A DNA stretch of 7,244 nucleotides from Caldora sp. SIO3E6 (lineage in GTDB: Bacteria > Cyanobacteriota > Cyanobacteriia > Cyanobacteriales > Coleofasciculaceae), in the NCBI GenBank assembly GCA_010672185.1, contig JAAHHL010000330.1, positions 1 through 7,244 on the forward strand. Direction: 5' to 3'. The notes under the pieces were generated by a model that made no database searches, was not told the origin of the DNA, and saw only the letters and a program-made list of their open reading frames with translations. Of the stretch, positions 1 through 5,534 are shown one piece after another; positions within the stretch are counted from its first letter, which is position 1, and each line of letters starts with the position of its first letter. The translations under genes and the position numbers were made by a program.

Positions 1-549
1 TTAGTTCGGAGTGAATTCAAAGCGGATTACCCACAGCAAAACAGTGGGTTCTATGTTGGGAAAGAACTTGTTTATAAACTCATCCTTTGACAACTCTGGA
101 TATCCTTCCAGTGCTACATCCGAAGCGGGCATATCCTTCAGAGCCTCTTGGTAAGGCTTGCACAGTAGCCGAAGGCTACCAATGCATTTCCCGCCATTTC
201 GAGGGGAGCGGTCATAAGCTTCAAGGATTTCTTGTGTTTTGATGCGATCGCAGTGCTTGCACACGGGGGTAGTACAGGCTCCCTTCGAGCTCCAACCATC
301 ACTGCGAAAACCAGGCTTCTTCCCGCACAATGACTGACAGTGAAATCCTGTTGTCACCCAGTGGGCGACACCTCCCGCGACGCCTTGTCCGGATTGCCCA
401 CCAAGGGTTGCCAGCTCTAGTTCCTTATTTTTGAGTAGTTGTCTTTCCCAGGCATTGAGAATGGATTTTGCATACCTGGGAGACCAGTTCCGTCTAGTGA
501 CCGTCTTCATCAGAAGACGGTCTGCCGTTTGTCCAAAGCTAATAATCAT
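1..549 (-). CDS. ASCH-like protein with a Cys-rich insertion
   Basis: This is a complete 182-aa protein; its TAA stop is at the very left edge. The N-terminus (IISFGQTADRLL, then KTVTRR at 15-20 and W22) and the C-terminal half (GGKCIGSLRL at 119-128, then a closing VIRFEFTPN strand) resemble small cyanobacterial ASCH-type proteins, a beta-barrel fold linked to RNA or modified-nucleotide binding. Between these halves, about residues 45-106 form an insert with a Gly-rich stretch and Cys 71, 75, 92, 97 and 100 (CxxxC, then CxxxxCxxC), which suggests a metal-binding knuckle. The ATG overlaps the stop of the upstream DUF3987 gene as ATGA, so translation is probably coupled; the weak Shine-Dalgarno fits that. 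The family call comes from remembered motif similarity, and the zinc role is inferred. A perfect hairpin (499-522) lies in codons 10-17. Confidence 0.72.
   Translation of the reverse strand: MIISFGQTADRLLMKTVTRRNWSPRYAKSILNAWERQLLKNKELELATLGGQSGQGVAGGVAHWVTTGFHCQSLCGKKPGFRSDGWSSKGACTTPVCKHCDRIKTQEILEAYDRSPRNGGKCIGSLRLLCKPYQEALKDMPASDVALEGYPELSKDEFINKFFPNIEPTVLLWVIRFEFTPN
244..251. repeat. HIP1 octamer GCGATCGC
   Basis: This perfect HIP1 palindrome is overrepresented in many cyanobacterial genomes. It supports the cyanobacterial assignment. Confidence 0.85.
499..522. repeat. Perfect 10-bp hairpin in the start of the ASCH-like gene
   Basis: GACCGTCTTC (499-508) and GAAGACGGTC (513-522) pair around an ATCA loop, the same loop as the hairpin at 5508-5533. 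It covers codons 10-17 of the ASCH-like gene and would form near the ribosome start region of that mRNA. Confidence 0.85.
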
Positions 550-3500
550 TCTTCTGTCTCTAGTTCTATATGTGCCTTCCAGTCAAAAAACTTCTGGGCT
601 GTTTTCTTGATCGCCTCAAATTCCAATGCCCCGAATAAGACCACTTCATACCTACAGCCACTAAGGGTTTCACCCTTCCGTTCCTCGATATCTGTTACTC
701 CTGAAAAAACAAATCCTGCTTGTTTTTTCAGACCTTGGGCGTCTTTGAACTTGTCAAACCCAAAGGAGGCCGCTACAACTTGCCCGTCAACCCCCAATGC
801 ATAATAGATGCGCTCCACTCCCTTTATTACGCACCCCAACGGTATGGGAGTAATTTCTTGCTCTGCCCGCTGTTCAAAATATTTGGGAAACTTCTGCTGC
901 AAATAACCGAGATCCTCTATCTGCCCCTCTTTTTTGAACTTCAATTCGCTTGGCAGACATTCGTGGGCTTTACGAGATGGAGCAACCCATAGTACTGCAC
1001 GGCCATCTTTGATCGCAATTAATTGCCAGGGTCTCCGCCCTTGCAGGAAGAGTTTGCGGAGGGACTCCTGATTTCCCGTATAGGTGTACCAGTAGCCAAC
1101 CTTTAGTTCTTCTCGTTGTGGTGAGCCTACATTTTCCCAAGCCTCATCCCACTCCTCATCTGTTACTAGAGGAGGGGTGATCACATGATCACATTTTGAG
1201 CCCGTGGATGCTGTAATCTCCTGAGCGGTGAGCTTTTCATCGCAATCATCCTTGATCACATTTTGATCACATTTTGTGATCACGTTTTGGACGACAGCAA
1301 TCGACTCTTCTGTCCCTGCCTGGGTTCCGGAGGGATTGCTGTTGATCACGTTTTGATCACATTTTGTGATCACATTTTGCAATGTTACGACTTGCTGACA
1401 ATCCGGAGAATTTGAAACGTGATCAGATGTGATCAAAATGTGATCACGTTGATCACATTCCGCAAACCCGTCTGCTACGGGCGCCTTGGGGTGTGAGGCA
1501 AAAGTTTTGTGATCAACGTGATCACAATCCAAAACCCTTCCTGTTGCAGGTGTTTCTGGATAATAAATGGGAGCTTTGTGATCAATGTGATCGCTTGCCC
1601 CCTCCCTTTTTGCTATCAAGTACTTTCCGTCAAAGTGTACTAAATCAGGCTTGGCCATTTCTATGGCCTTAAACATGTCTTTTACTTCGGCGGCTCTGAG
1701 AGTCCCCACCTTGCCATTGACTCGCCTCCATTTGTGAATCACGTCACTGCTGCAAATTTTTCCCTTCTCAATGCAAAAACCCAGGATTTTGAGGAGAAAT
1801 TCGCTCATGCCCTCCTCTGGGGATGAGGTAAATAACACCTGTAGTTTCCGAAACTGCCCCAAATAGTAGTTGGCAAGCCAGATGGCTCTTTTCATCGTTG
1901 CCAAGGACATTTGGTTGAAATTGTCCTTTGGCTCAAATATCTCCTCTAGACAATGGAGAATTAACGCTATTCGGGGCATATTGCTACACATTTTTCCCAG
2001 GAAATATGCATAGGAGGGATTCGCCTCTAGGTAATGTCTCCACCCCGTCTTGTAAATTTCATATTGTCGATGCCAGACTTCTGCGGCATCTTTGTCCAAA
2101 GAGACCAGCCCACCAGGAATCCTTTCTTCAATTGAATTGTAGAGAGCAGAAAGTAGCCCACTTAAATCTGCCTTCACGTCTGACCATTGGCCAAAGTTTT
2201 CGGGAATTTCTGGGCAGGCAGGCAAAAAACGACTTTGCATACCATCACCATCGGTTTTCCCGCCAGAAAAAATTCTCTCAGCAACGCTTGGCTGCAATCC
2301 GCCGCTCAAGCATAAAGTTTGCCCCCTAAAGGAGTAGGATTCATCACTATTGACCTTGTCAACAGAGCCAAAGATTGGCCCACTCCAGGACTGTAGCAGA
2401 AACTGCTTAGCATTGCCTCTACCGCCCGACTTGTACTGGTTCAAGCCATCAAAAATTCCTGCTAGTTCGTCACGATTCCATAAAACTCCTTTGCCAGGAG
2501 CTTGCTCGGAAATCCTTAGCTTGATAGCTTCAATTGCGCCCTCGTTGACGAGGTATTTGCGGCATTTTCCGAGTTCTTGCTTGAACATCTTGGGGTCTTT
2601 TTCGGACCCCCTTAAATTGTCTTTTTCCTCTGAACTTTTCCCCCTCCATTCTTCTTCAAGAACTTCTAGCTCGTTTTTTCTTTCCCTGTAACGTTCAATT
2701 ACCTTGTTTTGTATTTTGTGCAACGGATTTAACACGGCTCGATCCGCATCGGACTTCCCGCTGCTGGGGGGGGCTACCAACGCTGTCCAGATAATCGTAT
2801 TCTCTATCCAATGGTCTTCCTCGGTCTTCCCCTCTTTCATCACCACGCCAGTCTTTGCACCTAGCAAGGAACCAACAGCAGGAAGGAGCCCTTGAATCAA
2901 AAATATTATGTCAATTTGAGATGCATCTGCTTTGGTTTTGAGTGCCGAAGCCAGTGGCTTGGGGAAAATTGATTCCCAAGGGTAATTTCGTAGCTGTTCC
3001 TGAGACGCATGGAGCTGATCCATGCCAGGGAGGCTGTGAAGTATTTCTTCTTGTTTCCCCTTTTCCCTTGAAAGGTTGCTGTAAATTTTTTTGAGCTCAG
3101 GGAGTCTCCAGCCAAACTCTTCAGAAATTGACTTGAGTTGAACATCCGCCTCTGATTCGTGCAATTCAAGGGCAGCCAATGTTTCTATGATTTTGAGTAT
3201 TCTGTCGGTGACTTTCTGAGTGTTTGCTGGTGGTTTTGCTCCAATATTTGAGAGGATGTCATGTCTCGATAAATGGTAATCTTCTATCCAGTCAAATACG
3301 TCCGCCCCCTGCCCATTGGGCAGGTCTCCCCATACTGGAGATTCCGGAAAGGGCAATAACCACTTGCCCTCCGGGAATTTCTCCCCGATGCTAAGCATAT
3401 GTTTTAAGCCTGGTTTGTCCCGATCGGGGACAAGAATGACTTGAGCCCCTAGTAAATCGTGGGAATCGGAGTCTCTCCACTTGCCTGAACCCCCAATATT

Positions 3501-4004
3501 TGTAGTTGCTGGCAAGCCCAACTCCCAGAGTTTGTCGGCGCACACTTCCCCCTCTACGAGGAAGATTGGCTGACCTTTGCTAATTGCTTCTATTACCTCC
3601 TTGTATCGATAGATGGGGATATCCTCTCGCTTTATATTGGCTACCCCTTTCTCCCAGTTCCCATTATTCCAGTGCTGCTGAAATATTCGCTTTCTCCCTT
3701 GCCCATCATCGACCCGGACAACCTGCACTAAAGGTTGTCCGTCTCTGCCAAAATAAACCCATTTTCTAGTCTGTTTTTTTCTGATTTTTTTGGCTGTTTT
3801 GATGGGAGCATAAAAAGAAGCTCCTTCCTTGTCCTTTTTTGTCGTGACAACCCATCCTTCTGCTGGTGGGTTGTCACGTTTGCACACAGATAATTCGCCT
3901 ATTCTGTAGCACCAATCCGTCTTTCCACAGTGCGGACAAGGTTCTGCTTTGCTTGCAGGAACCAAACTTCTAGATGTGGTAGAATATAGAGAGTCATCCT
4001 TCAT
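546..4004 (-). CDS. DUF3987-type TOPRIM primase/helicase-like replication protein
   Basis: This 1152-aa protein is probably the replication protein of a mobile element. Visible domains in order: a zinc motif C23-x2-C26-x5-C32-x8-C41; a TOPRIM-like region at about 145-200 with E151-G-E153 and D194-R-D196; a DUF3987-type ATPase core with Walker A APPSSGKS (411-418), acidic RDEL (511-514) after a hydrophobic strand, and DGMQSRFL (587-594, R592 a possible arginine finger); a winged-helix-like region at about 733-798; a repetitive DH/VIT linker (about 804-943); and an uncharacterised C-terminal domain (950-1152). Proteins with zinc, TOPRIM and helicase parts usually prime and unwind DNA in plasmids and phages; the exact activity here is inferred. 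The ATG at 4004 has a perfect AGGAGG six bases upstream. The gene overlaps the 126-aa gene before it by 11 bp and the ASCH-like gene after it by 4 bp. The linker DNA carries the TGATCA array. Confidence 0.85.
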   Translation of the reverse strand: MKDDSLYSTTSRSLVPASKAEPCPHCGKTDWCYRIGELSVCKRDNPPAEGWVVTTKKDKEGASFYAPIKTAKKIRKKQTRKWVYFGRDGQPLVQVVRVDDGQGRKRIFQQHWNNGNWEKGVANIKREDIPIYRYKEVIEAISKGQPIFLVEGEVCADKLWELGLPATTNIGGSGKWRDSDSHDLLGAQVILVPDRDKPGLKHMLSIGEKFPEGKWLLPFPESPVWGDLPNGQGADVFDWIEDYHLSRHDILSNIGAKPPANTQKVTDRILKIIETLAALELHESEADVQLKSISEEFGWRLPELKKIYSNLSREKGKQEEILHSLPGMDQLHASQEQLRNYPWESIFPKPLASALKTKADASQIDIIFLIQGLLPAVGSLLGAKTGVVMKEGKTEEDHWIENTIIWTALVAPPSSGKSDADRAVLNPLHKIQNKVIERYRERKNELEVLEEEWRGKSSEEKDNLRGSEKDPKMFKQELGKCRKYLVNEGAIEAIKLRISEQAPGKGVLWNRDELAGIFDGLNQYKSGGRGNAKQFLLQSWSGPIFGSVDKVNSDESYSFRGQTLCLSGGLQPSVAERIFSGGKTDGDGMQSRFLPACPEIPENFGQWSDVKADLSGLLSALYNSIEERIPGGLVSLDKDAAEVWHRQYEIYKTGWRHYLEANPSYAYFLGKMCSNMPRIALILHCLEEIFEPKDNFNQMSLATMKRAIWLANYYLGQFRKLQVLFTSSPEEGMSEFLLKILGFCIEKGKICSSDVIHKWRRVNGKVGTLRAAEVKDMFKAIEMAKPDLVHFDGKYLIAKREGASDHIDHKAPIYYPETPATGRVLDCDHVDHKTFASHPKAPVADGFAECDQRDHILITSDHVSNSPDCQQVVTLQNVITKCDQNVINSNPSGTQAGTEESIAVVQNVITKCDQNVIKDDCDEKLTAQEITASTGSKCDHVITPPLVTDEEWDEAWENVGSPQREELKVGYWYTYTGNQESLRKLFLQGRRPWQLIAIKDGRAVLWVAPSRKAHECLPSELKFKKEGQIEDLGYLQQKFPKYFEQRAEQEITPIPLGCVIKGVERIYYALGVDGQVVAASFGFDKFKDAQGLKKQAGFVFSGVTDIEERKGETLSGCRYEVVLFGALEFEAIKKTAQKFFDWKAHIELETEE
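1252..1289. repeat. Direct repeat unit, copy A (partner 1342-1379)
   Basis: This 38-bp unit holds three TGATCA sites spaced 11 and 13 bp. It matches 1342-1379 at 36 of 38 positions; the differences are A/G swaps at 1260/1350 and 1284/1374. The copies are exactly 90 bp apart (30 codons) and both encode QNVITKCDQNVI. It is the best-conserved core of the array. Confidence 0.9.
1342..1379. repeat. Direct repeat unit, copy B (partner 1252-1289)
   Basis: This is the second copy of the 38-bp triple-palindrome unit. T-tracts at 1351-1354, 1362-1365 and 1375-1378 are spaced 11-13 bp apart, close to the helical repeat, so the segment may be bent. The bending is an inference from spacing only. Confidence 0.9.
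3843..3878. repeat. Perfect 12-bp inverted repeat early in the DUF3987 gene
   Basis: CGTGACAACCCA (3843-3854) and TGGGTTGTCACG (3867-3878) are exact complements with a 12-base loop. It covers codons 43-54, just after the zinc motif. No T-tract follows on either strand, so it is not a good terminator; it could be a protein-binding site or mRNA structure. Confidence 0.85.
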
Positions 4005-4374
4005 TAGTAACCTCCTTTATTCCTGCTTCTATGATGGAAATTAAGTTGATTTTATCAACCCCTAAAAAACTCAAGGAGCCATCGAATATTGTCTGGTAGA
4101 CCAACTTCCCTTGATGACTCCGGATACCAGCAATTGGTTGGTTGTCAATATGGAGGATTGCCGGATAGTGTCCGCATCGCAAGCGGACACTGAAAGAACC
4201 TTGCTGCTCTATTACTTGCTTAAGACGATGGAACCTGGGCTTGAAAGAAGGAATTGAGTTGGAATGCTGAAAGGAAGTGTCAAAGCCAAGTTGTACTACC
4301 TTTGTTCTGGTAGGAAGTGAAGATTTGCGATCGCTCTCCCTTTGGGGGGCGATTCTGCGTAAATTTGCTGACAT
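3994..4374 (-). CDS. Unknown 126-aa protein upstream of the replication gene
   Basis: I do not recognise this protein. Its first 50 residues are basic and low in structure (Arg/Lys-rich, with several Ser and Pro). The rest looks compact, alternating beta-like stretches (FSVRLRCGHYPAILHID, 61-77; then KLVYQTIFDGSLSFLGV) with a closing amphipathic helix (about 108-122). No membrane segment or catalytic motif is visible. The ATG at 4374 is the first in a frame closed by a TAA 15 bases upstream, but no clear Shine-Dalgarno precedes it, so a later start is possible. Its TGA lies inside the start of the DUF3987 gene (11-bp overlap), so the two are probably co-expressed. A basic protein paired with a replication gene could be an accessory or copy-control factor, but that rests on context alone. 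A HIP1 site lies at 4327-4334 within the gene. Confidence 0.65.
   Translation of the reverse strand: MSANLRRIAPQRESDRKSSLPTRTKVVQLGFDTSFQHSNSIPSFKPRFHRLKQVIEQQGSFSVRLRCGHYPAILHIDNQPIAGIRSHQGKLVYQTIFDGSLSFLGVDKINLISIIEAGIKEVTNEG
4011..4016 (-). promoter_or_regulatory. Strong ribosome binding site of the DUF3987 gene
   Basis: The minus strand reads AGGAGG, then TTACTA, then ATG (4004). It is the best Shine-Dalgarno in the window and fixes the start. It lies inside the last codons of the 126-aa gene, so the large protein can be initiated independently of coupling. Confidence 0.85.
4167..4191. repeat. Perfect 9-bp inverted repeat in the 126-aa gene
   Basis: AGTGTCCGC (4167-4175) and GCGGACACT (4183-4191) pair around a 7-base loop. 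It covers codons 62-70 of the 126-aa gene and has no T-tract. Confidence 0.8.
4327..4334. repeat. HIP1 octamer GCGATCGC
   Basis: This is the second perfect HIP1 palindrome, within the first codons of the 126-aa gene. Confidence 0.85.
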
Positions 4375-4395
4375 AATGTTGCGTGTTTGTTACTT

Positions 4396-4431
4396 CCACC
4401 CCTCTTATAGATGGGGTGGCTTTTCTTTTTT
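4396..4431 (+). terminator. Plus-strand terminator-like hairpin, or operator over a minus-strand -10
   Basis: CCACCCC (4396-4402) and GGGGTGG (4413-4419) form a GC-rich 7-bp stem with a 10-base loop, followed on the plus strand by a T-tract (4421-4431, one C). There is no plus-strand gene upstream, so an antisense RNA over the 126-aa gene start is one reading. The loop also holds TATAAG on the minus strand, so the repeat could be an operator instead. Confidence 0.5.
4404..4409 (-). promoter_or_regulatory. Weak -10 candidate (TATAAG) for the 126-aa/replication genes
   Basis: TATAAG on the minus strand lies 30 bases before the ATG at 4374 and downstream of the probable terminator at 4492-4513, where a new promoter would be expected. 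No -35 box is visible at 16-18 bp, so support is thin. Confidence 0.25.
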
Positions 4432-4455
4432 GTACCAGGGGGGGGTGAGTTTGTC

Positions 4456-4488
4456 GATCGCGTGAGTAGTACGCGCGATCTGTTTTTT
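4456..4488 (+). terminator. Second plus-strand terminator-like hairpin
   Basis: GATCGCG (4456-4462) and CGCGATC (4474-4480) pair perfectly around an 11-base loop and are followed by TGTTTTTT on the plus strand. On the minus strand no T-tract follows. It may serve as a terminator for plus-strand transcription, or be a HIP1-related palindrome used as a binding site. Confidence 0.45.
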
Positions 4489-4491
4489 CTC

Positions 4492-4513
4492 AAAAACACT
4501 GCCCAAAGGGGCA
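4492..4513 (-). terminator. Probable Rho-independent terminator after the 164-aa gene
   Basis: On the minus strand a TGCCC/GGGCA stem (4509-4513 with 4500-4504) with a four-base loop is followed by GTGTTTTT. It starts 16 bases after the 164-aa stop. The stem is only 5 bp, so termination may be partial. Confidence 0.5.
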
Positions 4514-4528
4514 TTCAGCTTGCACTGT

Positions 4529-5023
4529 TCACACGCTCTTCTGAATTTGGTTGTGAGCGGGAGGATTGTCTGATCGCCGGAGAATCTCCAGCACAATTCG
4601 CCTCATAAGATTACACTTACCTCTATCTGTCAAGCATTCTAGGAGCTCCAGTAGTTCGGATGGCATGTCGTATTTACGGAGAGCCGTCATACATTCTATT
4701 CCCGACGTCCTTTCGTATTGCTCCCCCGCAAGACAAGAGAGGAGGTGATACAGCTGCCACTCTTTCAGGTCTTTAAGCTGCTGGTCAATATCATTCTCGC
4801 TTTCAGTGACTTCAAGACCAGACTGGTAGTGGACTAGGTCGCACCTGCCCCGGACTGTTTCTGTCAGTTGGTTGAGTTTTTTCAGCCTGATGGCACGGAC
4901 TGCCCAAACAGCGGCAAGATATCCCTCATAGAATCCAAAGGCAAAATCACCAGATGAGCCTTCCGGTATCCACGAAAGAGCTAACCTTGCGTAGTTAGCT
5001 TCGTCATTAAGTTTCATCATCAT
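4529..5023 (-). CDS. Unknown 164-aa protein, coupled to the gene before it
   Basis: I do not recognise the family. The frame is open up to 5104, but the best start is the ATG at 5023: it forms ATGA with the stop of the 105-aa gene, has GGAG eight bases upstream, and opens MMMKLNDEANYARLAL. The longer version would lie mostly inside the 105-aa gene. The protein looks mainly helical: an aromatic, hydrophobic helix (FGFYEGYLAAVWAVRAI, 30-45 region), an acidic stretch ESENDIDQQLKDL near 75-86, and Leu-rich helices at 115-150 with C111, C130 and C137. The hydrophobic helix is short and holds E and R, so I do not call it a membrane span. A plausible terminator follows at 4492-4513, which would end this gene group. 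Confidence 0.68.
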   Translation of the reverse strand: MMMKLNDEANYARLALSWIPEGSSGDFAFGFYEGYLAAVWAVRAIRLKKLNQLTETVRGRCDLVHYQSGLEVTESENDIDQQLKDLKEWQLYHLLSCLAGEQYERTSGIECMTALRKYDMPSELLELLECLTDRGKCNLMRRIVLEILRRSDNPPAHNQIQKSV

Positions 5024-5337
5024 AGTTTTAGCTCCAGTCCTAGTTGTTCTGAGTGCCCAGCCTCTAGGTAGCTGACAAACATCTTGGCTTGTTCTATGTG
5101 CCAATCTTCATCATCGTACAGATAGGCATCCAAAATATCGGAAACCAGTGTGTGGGCTCCCTGGTTCGGGCTAACAACGCTCACGCATAAGATGCCGCCG
5201 TTCGGCACACAGAGAAGTATGTCGTAGCCTTGGTAGGACTCTACTAAAACATCATCAGTCCGAATCTCTCCTGCCGTAATAGGGTGTACATGTCGCCACC
5301 AGCTTGGATTTACTGGTATTTCTATTTGCATATTCAT
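5020..5337 (-). CDS. Unknown 105-aa protein
   Basis: I do not recognise this protein. The N-terminal half has two or three probable strands (QIEIPVN at 4-10, YDILLCVPNG at 38-47, ILCVSVVSP at 49-57), followed by an acidic helical half (SDILDAYLYDDEDWHIEQAKMF). It could be a small alpha/beta fold. The ATG at 5337 is six bases after the preceding stop and has AGGGG nine bases upstream; a second in-frame ATG follows two codons later. The last four bases overlap the next ATG as ATGA. The tight packing suggests it is co-expressed with, and perhaps a partner of, the 164-aa product. Confidence 0.68.
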   Translation of the reverse strand: MNMQIEIPVNPSWWRHVHPITAGEIRTDDVLVESYQGYDILLCVPNGGILCVSVVSPNQGAHTLVSDILDAYLYDDEDWHIEQAKMFVSYLEAGHSEQLGLELKL

Positions 5338-5343
5338 CTATTG

Positions 5344-5532
5344 TTACCCCTGCCTGCCGATCACTTCTTGTATTGCTTGAATTGCCGCATTGAGTTTTTG
5401 ATGTGCAGATAGATTGTCCACTGCATCAAGAAATGTCTCCGGGACGGAGCAGTCTGGCAACACCGCTGCGCAGTCGCAAAGAGAGGGAGCAGCGGTGTTG
5501 CCTGTTGCTTGGTACGAGATCACTCGTACCAA
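5344..5532 (-). CDS. Small ORF (62 aa) with TTG start; possibly the 3' part of a frame-disrupted gene
   Basis: The frame ends at a TAA six bases before the 105-aa gene. Its annotated start would be TTG, with no good Shine-Dalgarno. The same frame stays open upstream to 5583 and reads ITCDWEKLSEEQLLDLVRVI, which looks like real protein although no ATG or GTG precedes it. The C-terminal part (ETFLDAVDNL then LNAAIQAIQEVIG) looks helical. Residues 10-30 are encoded by a 14-bp perfect inverted repeat and its loop, and the TTG is inside a second hairpin. I read it either as a small independent protein or, more likely, as the remainder of a gene whose start lies in the 35-aa frame just upstream. 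Function unknown. Confidence 0.45.
   Translation of the reverse strand: MVRVISYQATGNTAAPSLCDCAAVLPDCSVPETFLDAVDNLSAHQKLNAAIQAIQEVIGRQG
5456..5502. repeat. Perfect 14-bp inverted repeat inside the 62-aa ORF
   Basis: GGCAACACCGCTGC (5456-5469) is exactly complementary to GCAGCGGTGTTGCC (5489-5502) around a 19-base loop. It is the longest perfect inverted repeat I found here and lies within coding frame. With the next hairpin it forms a tandem palindromic block bordered by AGTCT (5451-5455 and 5532-5536). Confidence 0.9.
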
Positions 5533-5533
5533 G
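5508..5533. repeat. Perfect 11-bp hairpin at the TTG start of the 62-aa ORF
   Basis: CTTGGTACGAG (5508-5518) and CTCGTACCAAG (5523-5533) pair perfectly around a four-base ATCA loop. The arm contains the TTG start and ends next to the TAG stop of the 35-aa ORF, so the structure would affect initiation, readthrough or frame choice there. Confidence 0.9.
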
Positions 5534-5534
5534 T

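Larger units (their letters stand above)
1178..1593. repeat. Intragenic array of TGATCA palindromes (candidate iterons/origin)
   Basis: Fifteen exact TGATCA sites start at 1178, 1186, 1253, 1264, 1277, 1343, 1354, 1367, 1420, 1430, 1441, 1450, 1510, 1519 and 1579, with a TGATCG variant at 1588. Three are extended to GTGATCAC (1177, 1276, 1366). I found no other TGATCA in the window by eye, and chance would give about one per 4 kb. Sites come in pairs or triplets 8-13 bp apart, joined by short T-tracts (ATTTTG). The array lies inside the DUF3987 gene, in the linker after the winged helix. Iterons inside a replication gene are known from the lambda origin in gene O; the same role here is inferred. 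Every site holds GATC, so methylation could matter. Confidence 0.9.

Noticed and set aside
439..804. Plus-strand ORF of 121 aa
   Set aside because: It lies antisense to the ASCH-like and DUF3987 genes, has Ser/Pro-rich low-information sequence and no convincing start signal.
1178..1373. CRP/SyCRP1 or NtcA binding sites
   Set aside because: TGTGATCACA looks like fused half-sites, but the usual TGTGA-N6-TCACA or GTA-N8-TAC spacing is not met, and the sites are deep inside a gene.
1178..1593. CRISPR array
   Set aside because: The repeats are 6-13 bp palindromes with irregular spacing and lie within an open coding frame; there are no 24-40 bp repeats with unique spacers and no cas gene.
1928..2329. 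Plus-strand ORF of 133 aa
   Set aside because: It is antisense to the conserved ATPase part of the DUF3987 gene and shows no recognisable protein features.
3308..3324. CCTGCCC/GGGCAGG hairpin
   Set aside because: It encodes the LPNGQGAD stretch in the TOPRIM-to-ATPase region and has only a three-base loop and no T-tract; probably incidental to codon use.
5024..5104. N-terminal extension of the 164-aa protein to 191 aa
   Set aside because: The extra 27 codons lie inside the 105-aa gene. The ATG at 5023 has a GGAG and an ATGA overlap, which is a better start.
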